Part shown: in pieces, positions 39,598 to 47,930 of the stretch
Layout: each line of letters starts with the position of its first letter
Position numbering within the stretch: position 1 is the first letter of the stretch
DNA from: a virus
Direction: 5' to 3' (one strand)
Virus record (IMG/VR): IMGVR_UViG_3300036715_002570
Coordinates: 62,001 to 126,000 of that record
DNA length: 64,000 bases
The notes under the pieces: model-generated
What the model saw: only the letters and a program-made list of their open reading frames with translations
Told to the model about the DNA's origin: nothing
The model's database searches: none
Program-made: the position numbers and the translations under genes

Positions 39598-39713
39598 ATC
39601 TTCACTGAACGACGTACGCGTACGAAGTCCAGTGTGTAGTTCGAGTCGGAAGCATCTTCGCCTCCCTCTCCCACCATCAACTCTAAATGTCTGCGGACAG
39701 ATAGGATACTGAA

Positions 39714-40808
39714 ATGACGCAATTCCACCTCCTGCGTGGTTCTTCGGTCGAAGCCAAGGCCGTCTCCACTGGTTCTGGGAAGGACCGCAAGGTACTCGCC
39801 GAGATCGAGATCGACGGCAAGTTCCAACACCGCTTCACGCCGCAGTCGCGCGTGTCGAAGCACCTCGAGATCATGACGCCCAAGGATCTCAGTGCCCGTC
39901 TCTCGGGCGGCTCGTTCTTCTTCATCGACGAAGAGGACGGCGAAGGTCCGAAGATGGTTGACTTCCGCGACGGCCAATACCACGGGTTCATCCACACCGA
40001 TGAGTCTGTCGGCAAGTTCATGGAAGTGCTCGGCTTCACTCACCGCAACACGATCCCGCTCCACCGTCGCAAGCGGAACGCCAGTGAAGACGTCACCGAC
40101 GTCGTGCTCCGTCGCGAGTGGTCGAACGGCGAAATCGAGGTCCCTGGTTACCAGTCCGGCGGCCAGTTCAACTCGCGCCTGTCGTTCGTCTGGAATCCGT
40201 ACGTCAAGACGATCAATAGCACGTTCGACCTCGTCCGTCTGATCTGCACCAACGGTGCGGTTGGCCTGACGTCGTTTCTGAACACGAAGATTCCTCTGCA
40301 GAACCGCTGGGAGGAGCACCTGGACATCGCGTCGCGCCAGATCCAGAACAAGGTCAGCTCGATCGTGGTCGAACGCGTCCAGCGGATGATCGAGGAACGT
40401 GCGTCTGTCGGCGAGTGCCTGCTGCTCGAGCAGCACATTTTCGATCGGTTGTACTCGCCGACTCCGAAGTCGGATAACGAGCGTGAGCGTCTGCTGGCGC
40501 TGCTGTCCGCCGTGTCGCCGCAAGCGCACATGAGCCAGGTGTACCGTGAGGAAGTGTTCCTCAACAAGGCACTCGCTGCTCAAGTGCAGGGCCACCTGTC
40601 GCACTTCGATCTGTGGAACATCGCGACCGAAGTGCGCACGCACACTGGATCGTCCGCTAACAGCTCGGATAACGCGCTGGACAAGCTGGCCAACAGCCTG
40701 ATGTTCGACGTGGAAGACAACTACTCGCTGTCGAACGCGCGGATGAGCGCGCCGTCGCTCAGCTCGTTCGCTGACCCCGAAAGGGCTTTTTATGGGACGT
40801 TGAACTGA
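39714..40808 (+). CDS. DUF932-like protein
   Basis: 364 residues. F-D-L-V-R-L-I-C-T-N-G-A-V-G (about residue 170) matches the R-L-x-C-x-N-G-M hallmark of DUF932/plasmid-phage proteins. The family is widespread on phages and plasmids with no settled function. Own promoter and terminator. Confidence 0.65.
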   Translation: MTQFHLLRGSSVEAKAVSTGSGKDRKVLAEIEIDGKFQHRFTPQSRVSKHLEIMTPKDLSARLSGGSFFFIDEEDGEGPKMVDFRDGQYHGFIHTDESVGKFMEVLGFTHRNTIPLHRRKRNASEDVTDVVLRREWSNGEIEVPGYQSGGQFNSRLSFVWNPYVKTINSTFDLVRLICTNGAVGLTSFLNTKIPLQNRWEEHLDIASRQIQNKVSSIVVERVQRMIEERASVGECLLLEQHIFDRLYSPTPKSDNERERLLALLSAVSPQAHMSQVYREEVFLNKALAAQVQGHLSHFDLWNIATEVRTHTGSSANSSDNALDKLANSLMFDVEDNYSLSNARMSAPSLSSFADPERAFYGTLN

Positions 40809-40826
40809 GCACCCACCTGCTGGGCT

Positions 40827-40855
40827 GAAAGCCGCCTCCGGGCGGCTTTCCCTTT
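40827..40855 (+). terminator. Rho-independent terminator
   Basis: GAAAGCCGCC/GGCGGCTTTC stem with loop TCCG, then CCTTT. Confidence 0.85.
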
Positions 40856-41150
40856 GCCTGATCCGTCTAGCTGATTCGGCAAGCTATAACGGGGATTTCC
40901 TACGATGAAAGCTGCTGTGTAGAAAAACGATCTATGATGGCGCCATCATAGATCGTTTACCCTAACGCAACCGTTGATAGCGAAGGGTTGTCACCCTTAC
41001 AGGTCTGTGACGACCTGAACGAGGACTACGAAGATCACCTGGTCGTCCAGTGCACGCGTTCCGACGGAGATGCCCATTCGCTCCGTTTAGGGTTAACGAT
41101 AACTATGTTATGATACTCATCTTTTCAACTCCTCTATAAGGAATATCACC
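40856..41150 (+). other. Structured intergenic region
   Basis: Contains a 34-nt perfect palindrome (40925-40958), a hairpin AAGGGT/ACCCTT (about 40984-40999) and GACGACC/GGTCGTC. A frame from 40988 (TTG) to about 41114 reads acidic and coding-like but has no good start. A -10 TATGAT at 41109 serves the barrel protein gene. Could hold a small RNA or a decayed gene. Confidence 0.5.
40925..40958 (+). repeat. 34-nt perfect palindrome
   Basis: Two 17-nt arms with no loop, centre GGC|GCC, ending TTT. Too long to be chance; possible terminator or dimeric protein binding site. Confidence 0.75.
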
Positions 41151-41726
41151 ATGAAGATCAAACTGATCGCTGCCATTCTGGCGCTCGCCTTCTCGTCCGC
41201 TCACGCTGCCTCGACCACTGTCGGCGTTGAGTACGACTACAACCACAGCATGAACAACATGCACACGCACTACTTCGCCGCCGGCGTGACCGAATCGTTC
41301 GACAACTTCAGCGTCGACGGGTGGGTGCAATCGCAGCGCTTAACTGACGGTGCCTCACCGGTCGACAACATCAACGGCTGGGAGGTCGGCGTGTCCCACA
41401 CGTTCGCACTGCCGAAAGACTTCACGCTGTACGGCCGCACCGCGATCGGCACGTTCCACGGCATTGGCCCGTCGGACGGCATCGCCAACTACTCGCTGAC
41501 GACCGCCGAAGTCGGCCACCGCCTGAATGGCCACACGCTCGGCTACGCCAGCTACAGCTACACGCTCGGTCTGAACGATTTCGCTATCCCGGTGATCCGC
41601 CGCTGGCAAGTCGGCGTGGACACTGAGCTGACCAAGAACTTGACGGTTCGCACTGGCTACTCGATGCAGCGCGCGAACAATCAGGTCTACAATGGCCTGG
41701 TCGTCGTGACGTCGTACACGTTCTGA
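41151..41726 (+). CDS. Phage-encoded outer-membrane beta-barrel protein
   Basis: 191 residues, RBS AAGGAA. Cleavable signal peptide ending S-A-H-A (~20 residues), then about eight alternating amphipathic strands with aromatic girdles (V-G-V-E-Y-D-Y, H-Y-F-A-A-G-V, L-Y-G-R-T-A-I-G, L-G-Y-A-S-Y-S-Y). It ends T-S-Y-T-F, the C-terminal aromatic signal for barrel assembly. Comparable in idea to lambda Lom or OmpX-like barrels. May alter the cell surface to block superinfection. Confidence 0.75.
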   Translation: MKIKLIAAILALAFSSAHAASTTVGVEYDYNHSMNNMHTHYFAAGVTESFDNFSVDGWVQSQRLTDGASPVDNINGWEVGVSHTFALPKDFTLYGRTAIGTFHGIGPSDGIANYSLTTAEVGHRLNGHTLGYASYSYTLGLNDFAIPVIRRWQVGVDTELTKNLTVRTGYSMQRANNQVYNGLVVVTSYTF

Positions 41727-41731
41727 CCAAC

Positions 41732-41872
41732 GTGTCCCACTCGTTGCCTAACTTCAGCCGCATGTTGACGGCTGAACAGATCCAAGATCGCTTGCAACGG
41801 TTTTGGGACAGCAATGAACAGGATTGGAGCGTATTCGACGACGTTCCAATCCTGTTCAGCACGTCTGTGTGA
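41732..41872 (+). CDS. Possible 46-residue protein overlying a strong inverted repeat
   Basis: GTG at 41732, alternative ATG at 41762. The translation is protein-like (M-L-T-A-E-Q-I-Q-D-R-L-Q-R-F). The 3' half contains a 13-bp perfect inverted repeat (41816-41828 with 41845-41857), so this may instead be, or also be, a terminator-like RNA structure after the barrel gene. Confidence 0.4.
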   Translation: MSHSLPNFSRMLTAEQIQDRLQRFWDSNEQDWSVFDDVPILFSTSV

Positions 41873-41921
41873 TGTATCCGCACAGAATCCGTATGATCAA
41901 CCTTTCCCTTGAGGTGCTCCC

Positions 41922-42533
41922 ATGATCTTTGGCATGTCCTACTTGGAAATCGCAGCGAACATGATGACAGTCGTCTGCATCCTGCTCGCCGGTCGTAACA
42001 ATATCCACACGTGGTGGACTGGCATCGTTGCCTGTGTGCTGTTCGGTGTGCTGTTCTACCAGTCACAGCTGTACGCAGACGTCACGCTGCAGGTGTTCTT
42101 CATCGCGACGAGCGTGATCGGTTGGTACGCTTGGGCAACGAAGGGACCGGAAGCTGCTGGTCTCCCAGTCAACAAAGCAGACGCGGGTCTGCTGCGGATG
42201 GCTGTGATTGGCGGTGCCGCTGTCTGGCTCGGATACAGCTTCCTGCTGCACAAGTTCACGAACGCGTACCTCCCGTTTGTTGACGGCGCGGTGATGGTTC
42301 TCAGCATCATCGCACAATTGCTGTTGATGCGCCGGTCCGTTGAGAATTGGCCGACGTGGGTGCTGGTCAACATCATCAGCGTGCCGTTGTACATGTTGAA
42401 GGACCTGAAGCTGACTGCGTTCTTGTACTTCGTGTTCCTGATCAACGCAGGGATCTCGTGGAAGCACTGGCTTAATCTGTTCGACGACCAGCGCACCACT
42501 CCCACTGAAGCGCAAGCTGCGCTCGGCGTGTGA
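41922..42533 (+). CDS. pnuC: PnuC-type nicotinamide riboside transporter
   Basis: 203 residues, about seven membrane segments. N-W-P-T-W-V-L-V-N (residues ~145) carries the W-x-x-W pair that lines the substrate site of PnuC, and W-Y-A-W is also present. Imports nicotinamide riboside by facilitated diffusion, trapped by phosphorylation. The kinase (NadR) is encoded directly downstream. Confidence 0.85.
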   Translation: MIFGMSYLEIAANMMTVVCILLAGRNNIHTWWTGIVACVLFGVLFYQSQLYADVTLQVFFIATSVIGWYAWATKGPEAAGLPVNKADAGLLRMAVIGGAAVWLGYSFLLHKFTNAYLPFVDGAVMVLSIIAQLLLMRRSVENWPTWVLVNIISVPLYMLKDLKLTAFLYFVFLINAGISWKHWLNLFDDQRTTPTEAQAALGV

Positions 42534-42541
42534 AATAGGAG

Positions 42542-43591
42542 ATGGCCATGTACAAGACGGGCTTTGTCGTAGGTAAGTTCTCGCCTCTGCACAATGGCCA
42601 TCTCCATCTGATCAATCAAGCTGCACGGCAGTGCGAACGACTAATCGTCCTCAGCTACTCGTTTCCGGAATTGCCTGGCTGTTCCGCTGAAGTGCGCAGG
42701 CAATGGCTGGCGCAAGTGCAACTGCCCTCCAACGTCGACGTCACAGTACTCGATCCAGAGCGGGTGGTTCTCCCCAAGAACGACGCCTCTGATTGGGTTC
42801 ACCGTGAATTCTGTGCGCACATTCTTCGTGCGCAGCTTGGCACGGAGGTTGATGCTGTGTTCAGCAGTGAGACCTACGGCCCAGGCCTTGCAGAACACCT
42901 CACCCGATCGTTCAACAAAGATCGAATGTACAAAACCAAGGTCGACCACGTTATGGTCGACCTTGACCGAACGACGATTCCGGTCAGTGGTACAGCGTGC
43001 CGGAATGACCGATTCACGTTGTACACACATACACGCCCTGTCGTCCATTCAACGTTCGTTCACCGCGTTGTTCTACTCGGTGGTGAATCGTCAGGCAAGA
43101 CAACCCTCGCAGTCGAACTGGCACAAGCGTTGGGTACACCGTGGGTTCCAGAGTACGGTCGCAACTACTGCGACCAGATCGGCGGTGTAGATCGATTGCA
43201 ACTGCAAGACTTGACGTTGATTGCACGGCGTCAGGTTGCCAACGAATTGATGATGGCTCAGTTGTTGTGCCGCACGTTTGAAGCGTTCCAGAAGCCACTA
43301 ATCTGTGACACCTCTCCGCTGACAACACAGTTCTATTCGGAACAAATGTTCGGGACGGTATGCAATGAGCTGCGGCAGCTGGCGCGGCGCCAATATGATC
43401 TGACGATCGTATGTGAGCCTTCGTTCCCGTTCGTACAAGACGGAACACGTCAAGACGACTCATTCCGCAAGATCGGTCACGAGTGGTATTTGTCGAGCCT
43501 CAAGGGCAACGAGTATACTATCGTTAGTGGGTCGGTTGAACAACGCGTCGAACAGGCCCTTGCTGCGATAAGGCTACTCAATGACAAGTGA
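42542..43591 (+). CDS. nadR: Bifunctional NadR-like NMN adenylyltransferase / NR kinase
   Basis: 349 residues. N-terminal adenylyltransferase: G-K-F-S-P-L-H-N-G-H-L (nucleotide-binding HxGH type) and V-S-G-T-A-C-R (ISxTxxR-type motif). C-terminal kinase: P-loop G-G-E-S-S-G-K-T-T near residue 178 and C-D-T-S-P-L-T-T. The N-terminal HTH of enterobacterial NadR is absent. Converts nicotinamide riboside to NMN and then NAD. Forms an operon with pnuC (8-nt gap). Confidence 0.9.
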   Translation: MAMYKTGFVVGKFSPLHNGHLHLINQAARQCERLIVLSYSFPELPGCSAEVRRQWLAQVQLPSNVDVTVLDPERVVLPKNDASDWVHREFCAHILRAQLGTEVDAVFSSETYGPGLAEHLTRSFNKDRMYKTKVDHVMVDLDRTTIPVSGTACRNDRFTLYTHTRPVVHSTFVHRVVLLGGESSGKTTLAVELAQALGTPWVPEYGRNYCDQIGGVDRLQLQDLTLIARRQVANELMMAQLLCRTFEAFQKPLICDTSPLTTQFYSEQMFGTVCNELRQLARRQYDLTIVCEPSFPFVQDGTRQDDSFRKIGHEWYLSSLKGNEYTIVSGSVEQRVEQALAAIRLLNDK

Positions 43592-43596
43592 ATTAA

Positions 43597-43740
43597 CTGA
43601 CGAACAAGTCTCTCTTCGGTGAAGACGCGATCAAGCAGGCCCACTGGCGAGTGGAGTCCGTCAGTCGTGATGCGCAGCAACTCCTACGCGAACGTCTGGA
43701 ACGGGGCCTGATAGGCATCCAGTTTTCTGCAGACGATTGA
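43597..43740 (+). CDS. 47-residue protein with apparent CTG start
   Basis: The frame from 43597 reads T-N-K-S-L-F-G-E-D-A-I-K-Q-A-H-W-R-V-E-S... with coding character to a TGA at 43738. A TAA (43594-43596) sits immediately before the CTG and no ATG, GTG or TTG is available. An ATG-started 13-codon ORF at 43581 overlaps it in another frame. Either a CTG start or a 5'-truncated remnant. Confidence 0.4.
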   Translation: MTNKSLFGEDAIKQAHWRVESVSRDAQQLLRERLERGLIGIQFSADD

Positions 43741-43765
43741 TCTGAATTTAGGGTTAGTTTATACT
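43737..43765 (+). promoter_or_regulatory. Sigma70-like promoter before rIIA
   Basis: TTGATC, 17-bp spacer containing TTTAGGG, TATACT. CTGGGG/CCCCAG (about 43765-43788) forms a hairpin holding AAAGGA just before the rIIA ATG. Confidence 0.65.
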
Positions 43766-43788
43766 GGGGGTTCAAAAGGATCCCCAGC

Positions 43789-46035
43789 ATGAAAGTCCAC
43801 CAAGTAGAATTAGAGATTGAACGCTCCGGCATTGAGGCCGAGGGCAAGTTCAAGATGAAGGCTACGGCCAAGGCGTTTGATATTCTGTCGAGCGCCCTGT
43901 ACTCAGACAAGATCCTCGCTGTCATCCGCGAGCTCTCTTGTAACGCGTACGATAGCCACGTTGCTGCTGGGAAGCAGAACGTGCCAATCGAGATTCACCT
44001 GCCGACGATGTACGAGCCAAAGTTCTATGTTAAGGACTTTGGTACTGGTCTGTCACACGAGGATGTGATGGAGATGTACACAACGTACTTTGACTCATCA
44101 AAGACGGAGAGTGACGAGTACATCGGCCAGCTTGGCCTGGGCAGCAAGTCTCCGTTCAGCTACTCAACAACATTCCTTGTTGCTAGCCGGTTCAACGGCA
44201 CGCTTCGACAGTACACATGCTTCAAGGATGAGAACAACATGCCGTCAATCGCTCTGCTTGGTGAGGAACCAACGGAGGTGTGCAATGGTCTGCAAGTGAC
44301 GCTTGCCGTCCGCACATCCGACTGCGAGAAGTTCCTGACGGCGGCGCGGAAGGCGTTGATGTACTTCGACCCAGTGCCTGACGTTAAGGGTGTGACGGGG
44401 TTCAGGCCATATTCGATGACGCATACGGTGCGTAGTGAAGATTGGCGAATTCGTGACACAGAGTACTGGGCTGGTATGTCTGGCGCACACGTCGTTCAAG
44501 GGTTCGTTACATATCCTGTTGATGCTGAGCAGCTAACAGCTCAGGGAATGTCCGCTGTTGCCAGTGCGATCGCTGCAACAGACATTGACATGTATGTGCC
44601 GATCGGTAAGGTTGAAACAGCTGCATCACGTGAAGCTCTATCGTATGACAAGCGGACCGTTACAAACCTTATCGGGGTGTTCGAGAAGGCAGCCGCAGAG
44701 ATGAGGCAATCATTCCAGAAGGAATTTGACGCCTGTACGACGCAATGGCAAGCCGCTAGCTTGCTCGATCGTCTCGGGAACAGTGGAGGCGACAAATTCA
44801 AGGCGCTGTTCAAGAAGTTCCATAAGGAGCAGCCATTCACTTGGAACGGTGAGGAAGTATCGACCGAGATTGTCCTCAAGCTAGACGCAATCAAGGAAAC
44901 GCAGGTAATTCGGCAAGGTGTCACCCGACGTCGCTCGTCCACCAAGACTGTGATCAACAGCACGTGGCACCCTGCAACATCCTCAGCACTGCACGTATTT
45001 AACCTGCAGGCGAACACGTTTGTTGTGTTTGACGACATGCCAAAGAATGCCGTTGAGACGCTCCGCACATGGATCTCCAACCGCCCTCAAGAGGGAGGAC
45101 GAGCGGCATCAGCTATCGTCCTCCGTCCTGTGACGAAGACACAGTACAACCAAGCTGAAATGGATGCGATCGTTGATGCTCTTGGGGGGCCTCCTGCGAT
45201 CAAAGTGTCTGCAATGCCTCAGGTCGTACGACACACCAACCGCTCGTCCTCGTCTGAGCACTCGTCTCGAAGCCGCCGCAAGAAGACGGAGAAGTTGGTG
45301 TGGAACGGATTCAGAACATCGGAGCGCCCAGGCCAGCGGAAGTTCTCGTATCTAACGTGGGAAACAAAGGAGATTGACCTCAACGCAGGAGGCTTCTACG
45401 TTGAGATTGAGCGTCACAGCGTCTTGTCTCAACACGGCGTAGATGGTGTGTATATGCAGGAGATCGTCAAGCTTGGCCGAGCGTTGGGATACATTGATGA
45501 AGATGTCGACATCGTTGGTCTGACCCGGAAAGACCTGGAGACCATTGATCCCACCATCTGGACAAATGCGTTCGAGTGGGTCAAAAGCGAGTTTTTGCGC
45601 AACAACGCAAACGGTGAACTACTAAGTAGGCAGATTGCTGATAGTGTGTTTTCAGCAATTGGCCACCACGTGCTGACGTTCTTTGTTAAGCCGTGGGACA
45701 AAGTCGAACCAAAGCTCGTCGATGGCCCGTTCAAGCGAATGATTCAAGAGTTGGTTGAGCTGGAGGCCACAGCGGGGAAGTTCCGGTCTCATGACGTGGC
45801 AACGTTGATGCAGGTGTTCCGCCAGGCGGCGCCACCGACCGTAGCGGAGCGAATCCAGGCGATCCAAAAGAAGTGGGAGACGGTGGTCAAGAAGTACGAG
45901 ATGTTGCAGTACATCAACATGCGGTACTACCTGAACAACGACTCCTTCAAGACGATTGTTAACTACATTAACCTTGTTGACAGTCAACAAAAATCTGCTG
46001 ATAGTCAGCAATCACAACAAGAAGGAACAGCATGA
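43789..46035 (+). CDS. rIIA: rIIA-like protein (GHKL ATPase)
   Basis: 748 residues. GHKL ATP-binding features: R-E-L-S-C-N-A-Y-D-S-H (N box), D-F-G-T-G-L-S (G1 box), G-L-G-S-K-S-P-F-S-Y (G2). These match the opening of T4 rIIA. rIIA associates with the membrane and, with rIIB, modulates exclusion and lysis timing in T4. Followed by rIIB with ATGA overlap. Confidence 0.85.
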   Translation: MKVHQVELEIERSGIEAEGKFKMKATAKAFDILSSALYSDKILAVIRELSCNAYDSHVAAGKQNVPIEIHLPTMYEPKFYVKDFGTGLSHEDVMEMYTTYFDSSKTESDEYIGQLGLGSKSPFSYSTTFLVASRFNGTLRQYTCFKDENNMPSIALLGEEPTEVCNGLQVTLAVRTSDCEKFLTAARKALMYFDPVPDVKGVTGFRPYSMTHTVRSEDWRIRDTEYWAGMSGAHVVQGFVTYPVDAEQLTAQGMSAVASAIAATDIDMYVPIGKVETAASREALSYDKRTVTNLIGVFEKAAAEMRQSFQKEFDACTTQWQAASLLDRLGNSGGDKFKALFKKFHKEQPFTWNGEEVSTEIVLKLDAIKETQVIRQGVTRRRSSTKTVINSTWHPATSSALHVFNLQANTFVVFDDMPKNAVETLRTWISNRPQEGGRAASAIVLRPVTKTQYNQAEMDAIVDALGGPPAIKVSAMPQVVRHTNRSSSSEHSSRSRRKKTEKLVWNGFRTSERPGQRKFSYLTWETKEIDLNAGGFYVEIERHSVLSQHGVDGVYMQEIVKLGRALGYIDEDVDIVGLTRKDLETIDPTIWTNAFEWVKSEFLRNNANGELLSRQIADSVFSAIGHHVLTFFVKPWDKVEPKLVDGPFKRMIQELVELEATAGKFRSHDVATLMQVFRQAAPPTVAERIQAIQKKWETVVKKYEMLQYINMRYYLNNDSFKTIVNYINLVDSQQKSADSQQSQQEGTA

Positions 46036-47009
46036 ACTCTATGATCCGTACTCAATCCGGCTTATCGCTGGTAGTCAACAATCAGCCATTCACGATTGAC
46101 AGCACACACATCAATTACAACGACATTGTTGATGCTATCCGGGAAGGTCGTTGGAATGATGTTCCCGATCTGGTCTCAATCACCAAGTCGTTGCAAATCC
46201 ATCTGGCCAAGCCAGAAACCAACGTTCTTGGCCTGCGCGTCGCCAACGACCGTTTGTACTACAACAACGAGGGAGTAGAAGGCGTGATCGCTGACCGAAT
46301 CCTCGCAATGCGTGCTGACGGTTTCGATCTACGCTCAATGGACCTGTTCCTCGGCAATCTGTACCAAAATCCGTCGAATAAGGCGATCAAGCAGCTATAT
46401 AGTTGGATGGAGAAGAACGGAATCACGATCTCCGAAGATGGCCATCTGCTAGCGTACAAGCGTGTGTGTGACGATTATACGTCATTCCACGATGGTGTTA
46501 CGAAAAACAATGTTGGTCTGATTGTTGAACTGCCTCGCAACAAGTGCGATGACCGCAGCGAAGTGACATGTTCTACTGGTCTGCATTTCTGCTCACAAGC
46601 GTACCTGCCGCACTACTCTGGTGGTGCTGGCCGCGTCCTGTTGTTGAAGATCAACCCACGCGACGTGGTGTCGATCCCAACGGACTACAACAACGCCAAG
46701 GGTCGCGCTTGCAAGTACCTCGTCCTGACAGAACTGCGAAACGATGCGCGGGCGACAATCGAAGTCAAGCCTGTACTGACGCAGCCTGTTATCCTCGAGG
46801 AACGCACGGAAGAGGTCGCTGAAGTTGGCGATTCGTTCAAGGCTGGTTACGCCGATGGTTATAAGGACGGTCGCGGCAAGAAGGCGTACGGCACATCTGC
46901 AAACGGCAACTTCCTCAACGCTGTCGAGGCTGAGACAAGGAACAAGTACACGGAAGGTTACCAAGCTGGGCGCGTCGACGGCCGCAACAAGGCACCAAAG
47001 GCATACTGA
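46032..47009 (+). CDS. rIIB: rIIB-like protein
   Basis: 325 residues. H-I-N-Y-N-D-I-V-D-A-I near the start, F-L-G-N-L-Y-Q-N-P-S, L-L-A-Y-K-R-V and C-S-T-G-L-H-F-C are conserved features of phage rIIB proteins. It overlaps rIIA by 4 nt, as in T4. The C-terminal ~60 residues are Gly/Lys/Asp-rich. Confidence 0.8.
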   Translation: MNSMIRTQSGLSLVVNNQPFTIDSTHINYNDIVDAIREGRWNDVPDLVSITKSLQIHLAKPETNVLGLRVANDRLYYNNEGVEGVIADRILAMRADGFDLRSMDLFLGNLYQNPSNKAIKQLYSWMEKNGITISEDGHLLAYKRVCDDYTSFHDGVTKNNVGLIVELPRNKCDDRSEVTCSTGLHFCSQAYLPHYSGGAGRVLLLKINPRDVVSIPTDYNNAKGRACKYLVLTELRNDARATIEVKPVLTQPVILEERTEEVAEVGDSFKAGYADGYKDGRGKKAYGTSANGNFLNAVEAETRNKYTEGYQAGRVDGRNKAPKAY

Positions 47010-47017
47010 CCGAACTT

Positions 47018-47024
47018 GTAAATA
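47018..47024 (+). promoter_or_regulatory. Late promoter (GTAAATA)
   Basis: GTAAATA 21 nt ahead of the broken SET-domain gene. Confidence 0.45.
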
Positions 47025-47044
47025 GCCCATAAAATGATGCTAAT

Positions 47045-47277
47045 ATGAATTGTGAAGTCCGAAGCTCACCAATCCACGGTGTTGGTGTATTTGCGACGCA
47101 GCGTTTGAAACGTAATGACTTCCTGATGATGTACACAGGAGAACGAATCAATAGTGAAGAGGCAACGCGACGCCACAACATATCCCCGGATGGGTTTATT
47201 GACGGGGCGCCGTTGGAGGTAACTACGGCAGCAGTCTGAACCACCTATGCAGTCCAAACTGCGCAACCGGGTACTAG
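47045..47277 (+). pseudogene. Broken SET-domain (protein lysine methyltransferase-like) gene
   Basis: The ATG frame reads S-P-I-H-G-V-G-V-F-A, Y-T-G-E-R-I and D-G-F-I-D-G-A-P-L, the N-terminal part of a SET domain. At about 47217 a -1 shift continues it as G-N-Y-G-S-S-L-N-H-L-C-S-P-N-C, the N-H-x-C-x-P-N-C motif that builds the pseudoknot and SAM site. The frame stops at 47277, before the final G-E-E-L-x-x-D-Y part. So the gene is both frameshifted and truncated; no slippery heptamer is seen. Confidence 0.7.
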
Positions 47278-47288
47278 CTGTGAGGTTG

Positions 47289-47930
47289 TCACACACCTGG
47301 GTGCTGGACACCCTGATAGTACATGTCGACTGCGAGTCGGATAGCGGCTATTCTTAGCTGGTCCTTCTCGTAGATCGACATTTCCTTTTTGCTGTACAGC
47401 ACGATGTAGCCGGTGACGCGCCCATAGTATGGTGGAATAGGAACACGACATGTGGTGTGAATGATGTTCCGCAGACCGTACTGTCTCGTGAAGATGCTTT
47501 CGCCAGAGTTACACGTGAACTGATTGCTGAGCAGAGAGGAAATCTCAGAATTGCTCTCTATGTCAGACGTAAACAACGGCTGCGGCTTTTCGGGGGGGTG
47601 TGCAATCTGTTCCTGCACTTTCGCTTCGAGCGCCTTATCATTGAACATCCGAAGCATGTTCGTTCGCGTGTTGTGAACCATATCAAAGTTGACAACACCA
47701 ACAACGTCAATATCTGGATGCGTCTTCAGAAATTGCTGAACGATCAGTACGCTGTTGGGAGTCAATTCCAAACGATCACCTACTGACATGATAAACGGAG
47801 GCGGATTGGATTCCGTCACACTTTGAAAGTACGCTATCTTAGCGCCGTATAAGATGAAGATCGTTGCCAGCATTACGGCAAAAACGACTGAAGTGACCAA
47901 CTGCGTCAGCGTGATGTTACGAAACTTCAT
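47289..47930 (-). CDS. Candidate T4 T-type (class III) holin
   Basis: 213 residues. One N-terminal membrane segment (residues ~10-30) and a large periplasmic domain. The C-terminal C-R-V-P-I-P-P-Y-Y-G-R-V-T-G-Y-I-V-L-Y ... A-A-I-R-L-A recalls the C-terminal region of T4 holin T (218 residues, same topology). Placement beside rIIA/rIIB fits lysis-inhibition control. Overlaps the upstream membrane protein gene by 14 nt. Confidence 0.55.
   Translation of the reverse strand: MKFRNITLTQLVTSVVFAVMLATIFILYGAKIAYFQSVTESNPPPFIMSVGDRLELTPNSVLIVQQFLKTHPDIDVVGVVNFDMVHNTRTNMLRMFNDKALEAKVQEQIAHPPEKPQPLFTSDIESNSEISSLLSNQFTCNSGESIFTRQYGLRNIIHTTCRVPIPPYYGRVTGYIVLYSKKEMSIYEKDQLRIAAIRLAVDMYYQGVQHPGV

Noticed and set aside
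39591-40643. Reverse ORF of 350 codons
   Set aside because: Antisense to the DUF932-like gene, whose conserved R-L-I-C-T-N-G motif fixes the forward strand.
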